A stretch of 64,000 nt of DNA from Schistosoma mansoni (Eukaryota; Platyhelminthes; Trematoda; Strigeidida; Schistosomatidae), in assembly GCF_000237925.1 (NCBI RefSeq), contig NC_031499.1, positions 2,485,316 through 2,549,315 on the forward strand, read 5' to 3'. This document shows positions 34,842 through 48,200 of this stretch, one piece after another. How positions within the stretch are numbered: the first letter of the stretch is position 1; the number at the start of each line of letters is the position of its first letter. A program made the translations under genes and the position numbers. Under the pieces are notes generated by a model, which made no database searches, was not told where the DNA came from, and worked only from the letters and a program-made list of their open reading frames with translations.

Positions 34842-36232
34842 ATAAATACGTGCTAAACAAATAGAAACAGTTACGATAGAATGCCTACGATATTCACCTT
34901 CATATTAAAAGATATTTTATGGCATCTACATTGATGATCATAGTTTCAATAAGTGGTTTTAATAAGAGTTATGCTAACACAATACCTGACATAACAAACT
35001 TTACTACTGTGACTCATTTACACCTAGAAAAAAGAACTTCAACACTGCATTCATTTCCTTTTTAATTCAGCTTCTTGCAATGAACTACACCTGATTTGGC
35101 CATCTCTTTCCATGTATTCCTATTATTAGAACATACTGCTGATTTCTAATAAATATTCGAGAATTGACAAATAAGCACTGTGTTTGGAAGTACATACTTA
35201 TATCCAACAAGTTTCGATGAAATACAAAATCAACATCAACGTAACCATACAATGTCTAAATAGATATTCGTTAAAACAAATTTGACTATTACGTATAACA
35301 GTTTTCAATCCTGAGAAATGTAGCAATACTGATTCACTCAGTTAAATGAAGATATTGTAGGATTTCCTGAACGAAACCCGACAACCACATTGAAATACTC
35401 ACAACCGATAACTAATCAGTACTCGATAGTTTGCTTTTAACTACCCATCATGTTATAATCTAGATCAATAGAATTAACTAACTATCAGCACCCCATACCT
35501 AGGTTCATGTACTAAATACATCATAACGAAAAGGGGAAAACCATGTTAGACGGTTGGAGGTAGTTGACAAGAAACCCTGAATCTGGGGTTCATGGTACAT
35601 GGAACTCTTCAGAAAAGTCTACCTGTAACTAGGCTAATAAAATCCGGTCAGCGCTGTATATAAAACTAGAAAAATGTGACGTTGGTCACTACTATGTGAT
35701 CAATCAACTATAAGTCAGTCGCGATCCGAAAACGTCTCTGATTCTGAAGCTGAGCGATACGGGATAGCTCACATCAGAGAGCATCAGTTACCTCAAGATG
35801 ACAGGTACACCGTGGTGATGGATACCACATAGGACTAAACCTAGGTTCACAGTTTCCTGTCCACTACTAGTAACCACCATCTAGTATCCCATCATGGTGC
35901 ACGCGATAGTGAATCACATGTAGACTAGAGGCCACATTGCCAATTGATCGACAGAATATATTCAAAGCTAACTACGAGACTAAACAAACATAACATTAAC
36001 ATCTACTCAATGATCAATCGATTGTAAGAGAAAGGAAATTTAGATTCAGTTCTTTATAAATCGTATAAACTGTAAACGAAATATGTAGAAATAAGTTGCA
36101 CAATCGGAAGAAACCATTCAATAACAAAATAATATGTAAATAAACTGTAATGCAAAAATATAAATGTAGAAATGCTGTACAAAATACGTCTATTTGAATC
36201 TCCTCTCTCAGTGATTAAAACAACAATCATAT
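34842..36232. other. gap between the micro-exon gene and SRBD1
   Basis: No gene is seen. 35500-35960 is less AT-rich and has the look of an old dispersed repeat, but it has no second copy here. The SRBD1 3' UTR should lie next to 36232; no clear AATAAA was seen on the minus strand. Confidence 0.35.
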
Positions 36233-39200
36233 TTATGTCATTACAAAAACTTTATGCAATGCAACTCGTTTATACTTAATATCAACACCCGAGACAGTGG
36301 CTTTGATTCGATCACCTAAACGTAAAGTGAACATTTTGTGATGAATATCACCGCCATCACTAACGCCAATCCCAGTGGTAGACGTTTCACTGGCGATTTT
36401 TAGGTTAGATGTTGAACAATTTCGAGGATATTCATGTCTTGGAATGTAGGCATTTTCTTCAACACCAATGTCACAGAATGCACCAAAAGTAGTGACATTC
36501 TCTACACGACCTTTCACTTGCATACCTTTACGTAAATCCGATATTTTCATCACGGTCGAATGAAACAATGGAGTAAAACAGTCTAAAATAGAATAAAACC
36601 ATGTCGATTTATGAAGGGTTATAGTAATTGGACAAATATTATTAAATAAATGACAAATACATTTCAGCAGAAAGGCACTCTACTACTACTACTACTACTA
36701 CTGATAAAAACGTTTATGAGATTAAGGCCTCAAGACTCACATGTACAGTTCTTGGTAGTCGGGATTTAAAAATAAGCCAGAAGGGCTAAGGGAAATATAA
36801 ATTATACAAAAGCATAATAACAATATTGTGGGAAAAATAGAAGAGAGGAAATGGCGTGAACGAAGGATAAGTAACAAACAATACACATTTCTTGTAAGAA
36901 ACCAACAAAACCAGATTGTATTCATCTAAAAAAACCTGTTTGGTTAACGATGGATGTGATAGTGAACTAGACCAGGAAAGTTTATATGTATTTACTCGAA
37001 GCAAAACATAAGAGCATTTCTAAATTTCTAAATAACCCAATTCGTAGAATCGCATCTATAAGGGTGTCATGTGTCAGTGGGTATTTGGAGGTGAAACGTT
37101 GTCAGTATACAATTACCGAACATCTTCAGCTATGATAGATCACGTTTCTAAACCGACTAACCACTAGAAATTTACTTCAAACAAGTCTCAACAAAGTAAA
37201 TCTTATTAAACAAATACATGGCAATAATCATACCTTGACGCTCATCGAAATCCAAAGGACGTGTTAGTGCTACGAGAATATCACGTAAAGTATCAAGTCC
37301 AACAGTTTTTGAACAAAACTGTTCAAGTCGTTTATCTCCTATACGAACAAACAAAGAAAAATGATATGTTTTTAAACATTCAAATTATCAGTACACTAGA
37401 ATACTTCTTTACATGAAATTATCCTTCCAATTTATGATTCATTTCATTAGATGAGTGCAAATAACTCATCAAAAATAACATTAGAACATGCTATTTTCCC
37501 CACAACAGTAACATATAGAAAGCAAAAAAAGCACTCACTATCTTCACTGATCATAAACTGTGTCGCGGCTGTTCTCATTTTCATCGACCCTACATCTGTC
37601 AGATTTAATTGGAGCAATGAAATAATACTGAAATAAAGAAGATTACAATAGGTGAAAAACATTAGTAAATTATGATAAAATGAAACTGAGTTATTTTGTC
37701 TACATGATACATATTACTAGCTAATATTCAATTCAATACAATAAAAATTGACGTAACTTAGTAATCAAGTGAACACACTCTAAGGAAATGAATTCGGTTA
37801 CCTAAACCGAAGTAGGTAGACATGGGTTCGACTACGAAATGAATATTTAACATCTAAACGAATAACTAGTGAACGGATGGCATTATGGTACTGATAGGTA
37901 AATGCGACCACAACTAGTATATTTATTCGTAAACATACATAAACACACCAGTAGCAGTTACATAAATACATATACACCACGCCATGACAATGAGGATAGG
38001 ATTTGTGTGAGCGCTGTGATACTCCTCGGGTGCCCAAAACGAAGCAAGTGGATTCTCTTAGGCAATCACTCTCCAAGCCTTTATTCCAGAGGTCTAGTCC
38101 ATCCGGGGTGGAGAAACGTTAGGAGATGAGGTCTCATGGTAGCTGATGACCAACAATAGGTTCATACGCCATTCGTGTCTTCAGGATACAAGAGCCCATG
38201 TGCACCATTGGTTTGGAATCACGGTTTTCCAACTCCACTAGATGGATCCTTTATATCCACTAACACGGTTAAAGCTCTGAACATTCGATTTTCGTCCTCT
38301 CAATTTCGTAAACAACACCCCTGCTGTGAGAAGGCAATGAGTAGGACTTCGCTGGCAGAGGCTATATACGCGTGGCCATGTGAGAGCATTTCGAGAGGGT
38401 GAGCTGACTCTCTCCACCCTCATCCGTACCAGGGCATATTTCTTTCCACTGAGACACTTCATTTGCCTAAACTAATTTCAATAGTGATACATAAGTACAA
38501 ACTTATGTGTGAAGGCAAAGTCATGCTACTGACTTTACGGATATGAGATAGGAGTACAATATTTCCCTCAGAGAACTAGTCTAAAGAGATACTGCCTTCC
38601 TGTGATGGAAGGAAACGGTCAGAAAACATGACTTCTAAAATTAACACTCATCATCTAACAGGCCAAGGGACTTCCATCTCCGTAGGTAAGGCCTTTGAAG
38701 GTGATAACTGTAATATTTACAACTATGCATAAAAACGCTGTGTGACTGATTTTGATCAGCTGGCCCTTGAACTCTCGGTTCACGTTTCCAGTTAGTTAAG
38801 GAAATGACTAATCCAGTTCACGTTACAGCTGTCTTCGTTAAGAAGAAGTATCCATTCACGTGGTGTGGACAACTGAAAAGTGACAATTACTCACATATCC
38901 ATAACAGTACTCGAGATCATGCCATAGGTTTATACAATAAACAATTACAATACTTTCTGAGAATACAACAAACTCACTTTGCTGCAACTTCATATGAATC
39001 AGGATGAACAGCAGTCTGGTCTAATGGATTAAAACAATTCACATCGGATTGATCAGTAACTGCTACGTCCATAATTCGTCCTTTTTTACATTTCTTGTTT
39101 GATTCATTAGATATATGTTTACGTTTAGTGCTACCAGTGAAAATATTGGTTATTTGAGTATCACAAGTTAAATCATCACCATCATTATCATCACCACTCG

Positions 39201-42200
39201 AAATAGAAATCATTTCAACATCCCTAAATTGTTAATGAGTGTTGAAAAATAAGGGAAATAAACAGTGAAAAAAAAACAAAGTGCTAATTGTTTTCAGTAC
39301 AAACACATGAAATAGAATGTATACACACTTATATAACAAGCATCCAGGGCAGTGTAAAGTATAAAACAAAAATTTCGCTTCTCTTATATTTAGTAAGAAA
39401 AACATTTGGGACATGAAATCATTTGACAGCTATTTCATCTTCATATGTGACTCCTCAGCAGTATACATTCACAAAACCATCGGATATCGAACACAAAATA
39501 CATAAGTCTATTGTGGCGAGCGCTTAAACTTCATATCACTAAATCGACCACTAGTGGTTAACATTTCTAACCATAGTCACTTTGCAACATTGCGCAACCA
39601 TCTACCAATGTCATTAGTGAGTAACGGGCTTGAACCAAACATGGTTGAACTACGCTGTTAACCGGTTTTCACTATGATTCTGAGAATTACGTCTCAAAAT
39701 TAGTTACTAGCGAGCATATGATTAATGCTTGTGTGAAAGGTTTGTGGAGGATAGTTTACTGTAAAAGAGTTTTCGTTCATAGGATTCCGAGATTATTGGC
39801 CAAAAGGTAACGCCTTCTCAGTGAAACTTGGATATCCTTGAAAATGATTCAAGGTAGAGATATCTGGATGCATAAAGATGGAGAAACCTACACTAAGACG
39901 ATATAACAAGCTAATCGTCTTTATTTTAACTCCAATGTTTCCCGTTAGGTAAGTCACAGATTGCACGACCTGATTATCGACTAATCCAAACACCTCGCAA
40001 TGCATCCAGATATTAAATTACGTAAATTACGTAGTTTATTGAGTTTAAAAACCATGAACCATGAGAAATTACAAATTCAATAGGAAATACAATATTTATG
40101 GACAATGTCAAGACAACTTGTAAAGTTGAGAGCGTATCAATTACATACAAGTGGAAAGGAGATGTAGATTACTTCATTTGGATTAGGGCCATAAATGCGA
40201 TCATTGGATAAAAATAAGTTGAGTGATATGGCTCAGAATCAGACGAAATGGAGAAAATCCAGTCACTTTCTATACTTACACACATCTTAAGTCTCGACAT
40301 TTATACATACATATCTTTTCATTCTATATTCTCAAATCATACAATATTAGAATTTATCTTCCGATTTTCACCTAGTCATGTAGAAGTAGTATGACAATCT
40401 GAGCTAACGTGTAATTGTGACGGGCTCCACGTTGGTTATCACTGATGACTGACTAGATTAGACCTTTAGGGTAAAGGTGAATCCATTAGTATGCAAGTCT
40501 AATAAAACGATGAATATTTACTTGAGGGACATTTTTACAACTTGGAGTTCACACACTGTTACCCATTGATGACAATTACAATTTTATTACATAACTGATG
40601 GAAAGATGTAAAAGCAAGCTTACTTAGTCCCATCTAAAGTAGTTGTAGAATAGGTGGGTTTGACACGTACAAATCCAGCACATTGAGCGAATGTAGCTTG
40701 TCCAATACCTTTAACCTAAAATAAAAACCGTTATCCATAAATTACCCTAATTAATTACTTGCAATTCAACTTCAATGTAAAAGATGACAGTCGGAATAAT
40801 TTATCTCCCATCAAACTTTCTGACATCGCACGGAAGTCGCTGATTAATGATTATCATTCCCCAAACTTAAAGCCTACACAGTATCTAGTTTCACGACCAC
40901 ATCTTTATTGGGAAACCATAATATATACAAGACAATCATCAACCACACAATATGAAACAAGTAACCCATCATTTAAAAACGTCCTATGCACTAACGTGAC
41001 TATTAAACAATCCCAGTGTAACATTTACAAACATACTGTGGTGTGGTCTACTTATATCCATATAAGTAGTATATGGTGTGGGTCAGACATAGAATGTATT
41101 TTGGCAGAAGACCGATGAGGAAAGAACTGAAATGAAACGCAAACGTCTGGAAAATGCATGAGCAATGGAATAAGAGAAGAAACAGTGAAGATTGAAACAA
41201 TTGGTTGTTAATTTGCAAATTGACTGTTCATTGTTTGGTAATCAGAATTTATTGAGATAGTCTGTAATCTTTGCTTAAATACATTCGATTGTCCCCAACT
41301 AGTGTTTTGTTCACTACAATACTACATCGAATGAAACACTATCAACGTAACACAAACTAAAAATACTATAGAATGTCTTGAAATAGAATTCTTTTATTGT
41401 TATTCAAAGATACTACTGATGAACATCAAGCATCTCTTGGATTTCTCGAGTAATTCGTCCCATTAATCATACATATACACTGAAAATGAGTTTCAATAAC
41501 ATGATAAGCTCATAGCAAATCACAGTGGCTAAATAGTACAATATACCTTAATAAATGAGAAGAGAACTAAAGTAATCTACCATGAAATCAAGACCAGTAA
41601 TAATCTTTAACATTGCATATTTACTTTACAAAATCAACTGATTCACATATTAAACTAGTACACTATGAATTTGAAATTTTACATGGTGAACTGACTTCAG
41701 TTAGGACAGTCATTGAAAAACCAGAATGAAATAGTTTTCCACTAGTCTTTATGGTTTTTCACTAGTTGTTTAACTCAAGTAAATTCGCGATGTGAAACTT
41801 TGAATTCATAAATCTCGACAACATACATAAATACCTTTTAAGTTAACGTTCAAGATATCGTGTGATACTTTACAATTCAGTAAGTTCAGGTCAATCGTCA
41901 AATTCTTCTACCTTTATGACTAAAATTCAAGTGTTGAAACCATTGAACCATAAGACCAAATGACAACGTGGTGAATCCAGTCTGTCATATGCTAATAGTC
42001 AAGATCGACAGCTCTGTTCCATCCTGAATGGATTATTTACATATCTAACGTCTACTTTTACATGTGACAACCTTAATCACTTCCACCATTTATAAATACA
42101 CGTGACGTGTTATATGATTCGACTTTTCGAACGATACATAAATACTCTATTCCACCCTGTTCAATAAACTAACAAACTGGTTTGTTACGGTCACTATTTA

Positions 42201-45200
42201 CGGGATAAATGTAAACCGCTTATACTTAATCAAAAGACCTTAATATGTGGTCTGTTGTGAATTTCCATAGACAATGGACTAGTGAACACTAAATCTGCGC
42301 GATTTGGCACAAACATCCTAACACATGAAGAAGAATTGAACGTTAGACAGAATGAAGCACCTTAGCGTAAATTTCAGTTTACCATGAACAGGTCAAAACT
42401 GGTGACGGACCATGGTTTCGCAATTATAAAATGAAAAAAGTCAGCTCGAGGTACTTAGATAAGACTGCGAGGAGTAATCTATACCACTCAAATCGAAGTA
42501 AGTGGAATGTGGTTTGAACCCGCGATTTATAGATGTAAAGTTGAATGTGGGTATAACAAAGTCTTTGATTCCTCAAAATTCTCAGGAATATTTTAAATAA
42601 TGGAAACGAAGGCGGAATGAATATAATACTACAAAATGAAGGATACTTTAAGGGAAATAGAATTATTGTGTACCAAATTTTACAAAAATAACTTCTACAA
42701 CCTTATTTGGTGTATCTATTGGCCAGGATACATATTTAATAAATTGTTATGGGTAATACAGGAAACTCCACACTTTCTAGGAACTGATAAAATTATTGAG
42801 ATCAAGTTCACAACAGCCTAACTGTTAGGGAATTCTCAATTACTCATCGAAAAAGTCCAGAGAGGTCTTGATAACGCTGAGAAACACTTTATCCAACCAG
42901 AGCTGAATGGAAGTTTCCCAGAAACATCGAGAAAGTGAAGTCACATATCACATTTCTCATTGGACAACTATCATTCCTGCTACCATAGTTAGTACGGTTC
43001 CAGAAACTTCCAGATGCACAAGGCCATCTGAAATAATATAAATACCCTCAATCTCCTGTATATAAAATAACGTTGGAGTAAAACGTTTTTTCTACACTTG
43101 ACGCCTTTTCTCTCGTGTTCAAGTTGCTTTTTAGACTTAGCCTGGGTTATTAAAAGAGCCTAAGAAACCGATCCAAACGTTCATTTAGAAGATTTATCAC
43201 TCACATGTCACTACTCACAGTCATGGACTAATAATAGTTCATTTGAATCAAGAAATTCCCTGTAATACTTATTAAATGGAGAAGAAACTTACATTTTGTA
43301 ACTACATTACTAAACTTGCTACTATCAATTGGTCAAATATTCTTTCTAAATAATTCAACTCGTAACATAATGTAAATAACATTTCAAGACCAGTTAACAA
43401 CCATTTATTATTTTATCAATTGTATTCGTTATAGATTGATATTAGTTGGAGTACCACTGAAAAACAGGAAACACTAAGACAGATTTTTCATATGGAACCC
43501 CTCGGCAACGAGCAACCATGACAGCAATATGGTTTGCATCTAGAACTATAAGGTTTCGAAGTGAACTGTTATTCATTAGGATCACTGCATAGGTGTTTTT
43601 CATACAATTTCAATCTCGAACAATTTAAAATACAGTGTGTGATCATGAAATTCCATTGGTATCAATTACTTCTTTTCCGACATGTTATTATCTTTTACAG
43701 ACTTCATTGTATATCTTGAACAACTTCCTCGATTAGATTTGTCCCATAAAATTTACAATATTCATTTAGTTTTATAGGTATACATAATACTTACCTTCAG
43801 AAGATCAGCTCTTGAACGGAAAGGACCAACTTGTGAACGATATGTTAAAATTGCTTTGGCTTTCATCTCAGATAAACCAGCAACACGTGATAAAATATGC
43901 AATGGGGCTGCATTCAAATCAACACCAACAAAACTTATGCATTCTTCCATAACATTATGAACAGCGGAAGTTAGTTGATTAACTGGTATATCGTGCTGAT
44001 ACATACCAACACCTAAATGTTTCGGTTCAAGTTTGACTAATTCAGCTAAAGGATCTTGTAAACGTCTAGCTATAGACACTGCACCACGGAAACTAACATC
44101 TAAATCTGGTAATTCTGTACAAGCTACCTTTGATGCACTGTAATATGAAGCACCACACTCACTCACAACAGCGTAACGAACATTTAAAGGTTTGAAATGT
44201 TGAATTTGTATTAAATATGCCAACCAAGAACCAGTTTGTCGACTACCTTGACCATTACCAAGAGCTATTGTCTCGATTCTAAAATAAATATAAAAAAGTA
44301 AATACAATATAAGCTAGTGATAATTTGCTAGCACGATAGAGCTATTGAATACTGCATAATTAAGTCAAGATCGCATTCAAGTATACTGATTCGAACGATA
44401 CTAGAAAATTCATATGTAAATTTTTTACAAACTCTAGTGTTTTGGGTTCACAAATGCCCTGGTACTGTACTCCTATCTCATATCCGTAAAGTCAGTAGCA
44501 TGACTTTGCCTTCACACATAAGTTTGTACTTAGTGAATTAATTGTATCACTACTGAAATTAGTTTAGGCAAATGAAGTGTCTCAGTGGAAATAAATATGC
44601 CCTGGTACGAATGAGGGTGGGGAGAGTGAGCTCTCCCTCTCGAAATGCTCTCACATGGCTACGTGCATACAGCCACTATCAGTGAAATCCTACTCATCGC
44701 CTTCTCACAGCAGGGGTGTTGTTTACGAAATTGAGAGGACAGAAATCGAATGTTCAGAGCTTTAACCGTGTGATGGATATGGAGGGTCCATCTAGGGGAG
44801 TTGGAAATTCGTGATTCCAAACCAATGGTGCACATGGGCTCCCGTATCCTGAGGACACAAATGGAGTATGAACCTATTGTTGGTGATCAGCTACCATGAG
44901 ACCCAATCTCCTAACGTTTCTCCATCTCCTTATGGACTAGACCTCTGGAATAAAGGCTTGGAGAGTGATTGCCTGAGAGAATCTATCTGTTTAGGTCTGG
45001 GCATCCGGACAGTATTCCAACCCTTAGATAAATCGAATGACAAAGTGTGAAGCATATATATTTGGTGCCTCCTTGAACCAACGTTTATGTATTTAAATGA
45101 ATAAATAAGTGGAAATATATTTTACCACTACATATTCTGTTATTTAGATTAGATATTTATTTGCTTTTACTTCGTATTTTAATTTGGAACTACTCAATTG

Positions 45201-48200
45201 TAGTATTGTGTTTAAAATATGTTAGACAGTAGAATTACAACACATTTTATGTCCCAGATAGCACATTAACGAAAGCTTAATACAGAAGTGAGCTTTGCAG
45301 ATTTTTCACAAGTATTTTATAGAGACTACCATAACTGACCGATAAAACGCACGTGAAACAAGTGAAAAGCTCACTGTTATATTAAGCTGACACTGATTAT
45401 GTGCTACCTAGAACCCTAATGAAGGCTCTGAAATTAAACTAACCAGCTCTGAGAACACAACACCATCAAAATATCAGTTATTCGATATTTTTAGGTTGAA
45501 AGTGTCTCAACAAAAATCATAACCTTATTAATAAACATATACACGAAATTTGAAGTTGCATAGAAGTATCATTGAATCTAACACAACTGATCCATGACAG
45601 TAGAATATAACTGCTCAAAAGTGTATTTGATAATACTTAACAGCAAAATACAACGCATCTCCCCTGATACGAAAGCCTGTCTTTTAAGCTAAAATTCACA
45701 CCGTTGTTATGAAACACAAAAAGTGGTTGTATGGTCGTGCCATTAATTGATTGAATCGATGTCAGATGACCGAATGACTATCGCGCACGAAGACGCAATT
45801 ATTGATATAAAGTTCCAGAACATGATCACATTAAAAAATAATAGCACAACTGGCTTGTATAGGCTTATTTCTAATTAGTAAAATAATACACTTATTGTAC
45901 AGAATGTATGATAAAAAAATCATCAAAAAGAACACACAAACAGCATGGCCACTTGTCATAGAAAAATATCCATAGGTCATTGAGCATACAATAAAGTAAG
46001 CAATTCGATATCAGCTAATTTCCCGTTTGTTAAGAAGACAGTAAATACAAATCAAAGTTATTATTTATTTAAACACATAAAAATTGGTACACGGAGGCAC
46101 CAAATATATATGCGCCACACTTTGTCATTCGATTTATGTGAGGGGTGGGATACTGTCCGGATGCCCAAACCGAAGCAGGTTTTCTTAGGGGTTCACTCCC
46201 TGAGCCTTTGACCTACAGGTTTAATCCACAAAGTAGGGGACCAACGTTAGGAGATACAGCCCCATAGTAACAATAGGTTCATACTCCATTTGTGTCCTCA
46301 GGATACAGGAGCCCATGTGCACCATTGGTTTGGAATCACGAATTTCCAACTCCCCTAGATGGACCCTCCATATCCATCACACGGTTAAAGCTCCGGACAT
46401 TCGATTTCTGTCCTCTCAATTTCGTAAACAACACCCCTGCTGTGAGAAGGCGATGAGTAGGATTTCACTGATAGTGGCTGTATGCACGTAGCCATGTGAG
46501 AGCATTTCGAGAGGGAGAGCTCACTCTCCCCACTCTCGTCTGTACCAGGGCATTCGGGGGCACAAAACAAGGTAAAGGAAACTGATGATCTTATCTATGT
46601 TAGGGAAAACAAAAGACGTGTGATACCTTGTATGCCTCCCGGTAGCCAATGAACTAACAAATTGAGTAAGAGGTAATCGAATAGATGTGTAACAGAGAGA
46701 TAGAAGATCCTGATCTCTTTTGACTTTCATAGTACGGAATATTGGATACGAAGAAAGGGCGGATACACAGCTACAAATGGATAGTATTTTAAAGGGGTTA
46801 AAAAGAATGTGTCTTAAAGGCTGTAAAACAAAGTGTTTATATCCTTGAGTTGTACATTTATTGAACACTCACTTACCAGGCACACACTAGTGTATTCGGC
46901 TCCAAGTACGAAGGTTAACGATACTACTCAGTTCCTTAATTCGAAGAGTGTGAAGCATGGTTAGAAACTATAACTTGGTGGCTGAGTCGAACGCCTTAAC
47001 TACCAAGGTATCATTCAGACAGAATAAGTACGAGACTACACTGTAGGCCATAACACAAAGTCTAGATATTTGAAACTTAAGACCAATTTTCGATCGACAA
47101 TTATGAAAAAATTTCAATAAGCTACAGCAACATGAAAAAAATTTTTTACTGATGACGTTGCATAACTGCAGTCAATGCGCCCAAACCATTATTACTCATT
47201 GGTCCATTTTGCACGCTCAATTTCTTCGGTGGAATGGCAGACAATGTATGCGGTGGCCATAAAATACCTGTGCTTAAAACATTTCCATGAGGATCACATG
47301 CAGCCCATTTACAACCATTTCTCCAGCCTGGATCTAATCCAATCACAGGAAGACGATCACCTGGTGCACCAGACGCTGAAGATATCATGCCAATGTCATT
47401 TTCATTTTTGACTGTGGAATCATTTGATGAAACTGGAATACGTAACGGAGCCGTCATTAGGAGGCGTCGAAGATTCTCTGAAAATACTTCAAGAGATGCA
47501 TCTTGAGCTGAAGTTGTTAATTTAGTGCTATTTTAATCGAAAAAATAGACGACGTTGTAAACTCTGGACCAAAATCATCAAAGAAATGTGCTTAGAAACG
47601 AAGAAATGTAGATATTACAATAATAGGGTTTACGTTGGGTTCAATTACTTAACCCCTTTAATACCTTTAATTATTTTAACAAAAACACTTTAATTACCTT
47701 ACTCCATTCACATTATAATTCATCGATAACTTCTTAGTAACTTTACAAAGCTTTATATTTGTGCACATGCAATCTTTTATTCTTATTATTCATATTGCGT
47801 AATCTAGCATTGTGATTTCTTCATTGAACTTCATATTTTCAACATTCAATTCCGACTGACTTATTCCGAGCTATAGATATTAAATCTACTGTGATCGTAA
47901 ATTGAATTACGTGGCAACGACCCCAAGCTTAAAGTGTTGTAGTGTTGACAAGACTATTTTTCAACTTTGTGTTGGGAGTACCATTTCCATTTTGCTTACA
48001 ATAATAAATGATGCTGTTTGTTATCGCAATTATGATCGCTTAACAATCCCAGTTGTTAACCCAAAACAATCCTTATACTTCATGTGAACAAACATTATTT
48101 TGATGTGGTATCCATTAACGTTGAATTTGACACAGCTACTAGGTAATAATTAGTTTATCGTGTTTTTAGTAAATTATCTTTATCTAACTAATACAGGAAG

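Noticed and set aside
36682-36703. Short tandem repeats as a possible CRISPR array
   Set aside because: This is a plain trinucleotide microsatellite in a eukaryotic intron, without spacers.
37798-38129. Overlapping short frames on both strands of the 530-bp repeat
   Set aside because: The frames are not kept between copies of the repeat, so it is noncoding.
41098-41140. Calling an active hammerhead in the 281-bp element
   Set aside because: Helix II is not formed by the intervening bases and the first core base pair is altered; kept only as a resemblance.
46960-47020. tRNA-like tract GGTAGTTAAGGCGTTCGACT on the minus strand
   Set aside because: No cloverleaf closes around it; it looks like a SINE-derived A box remnant.
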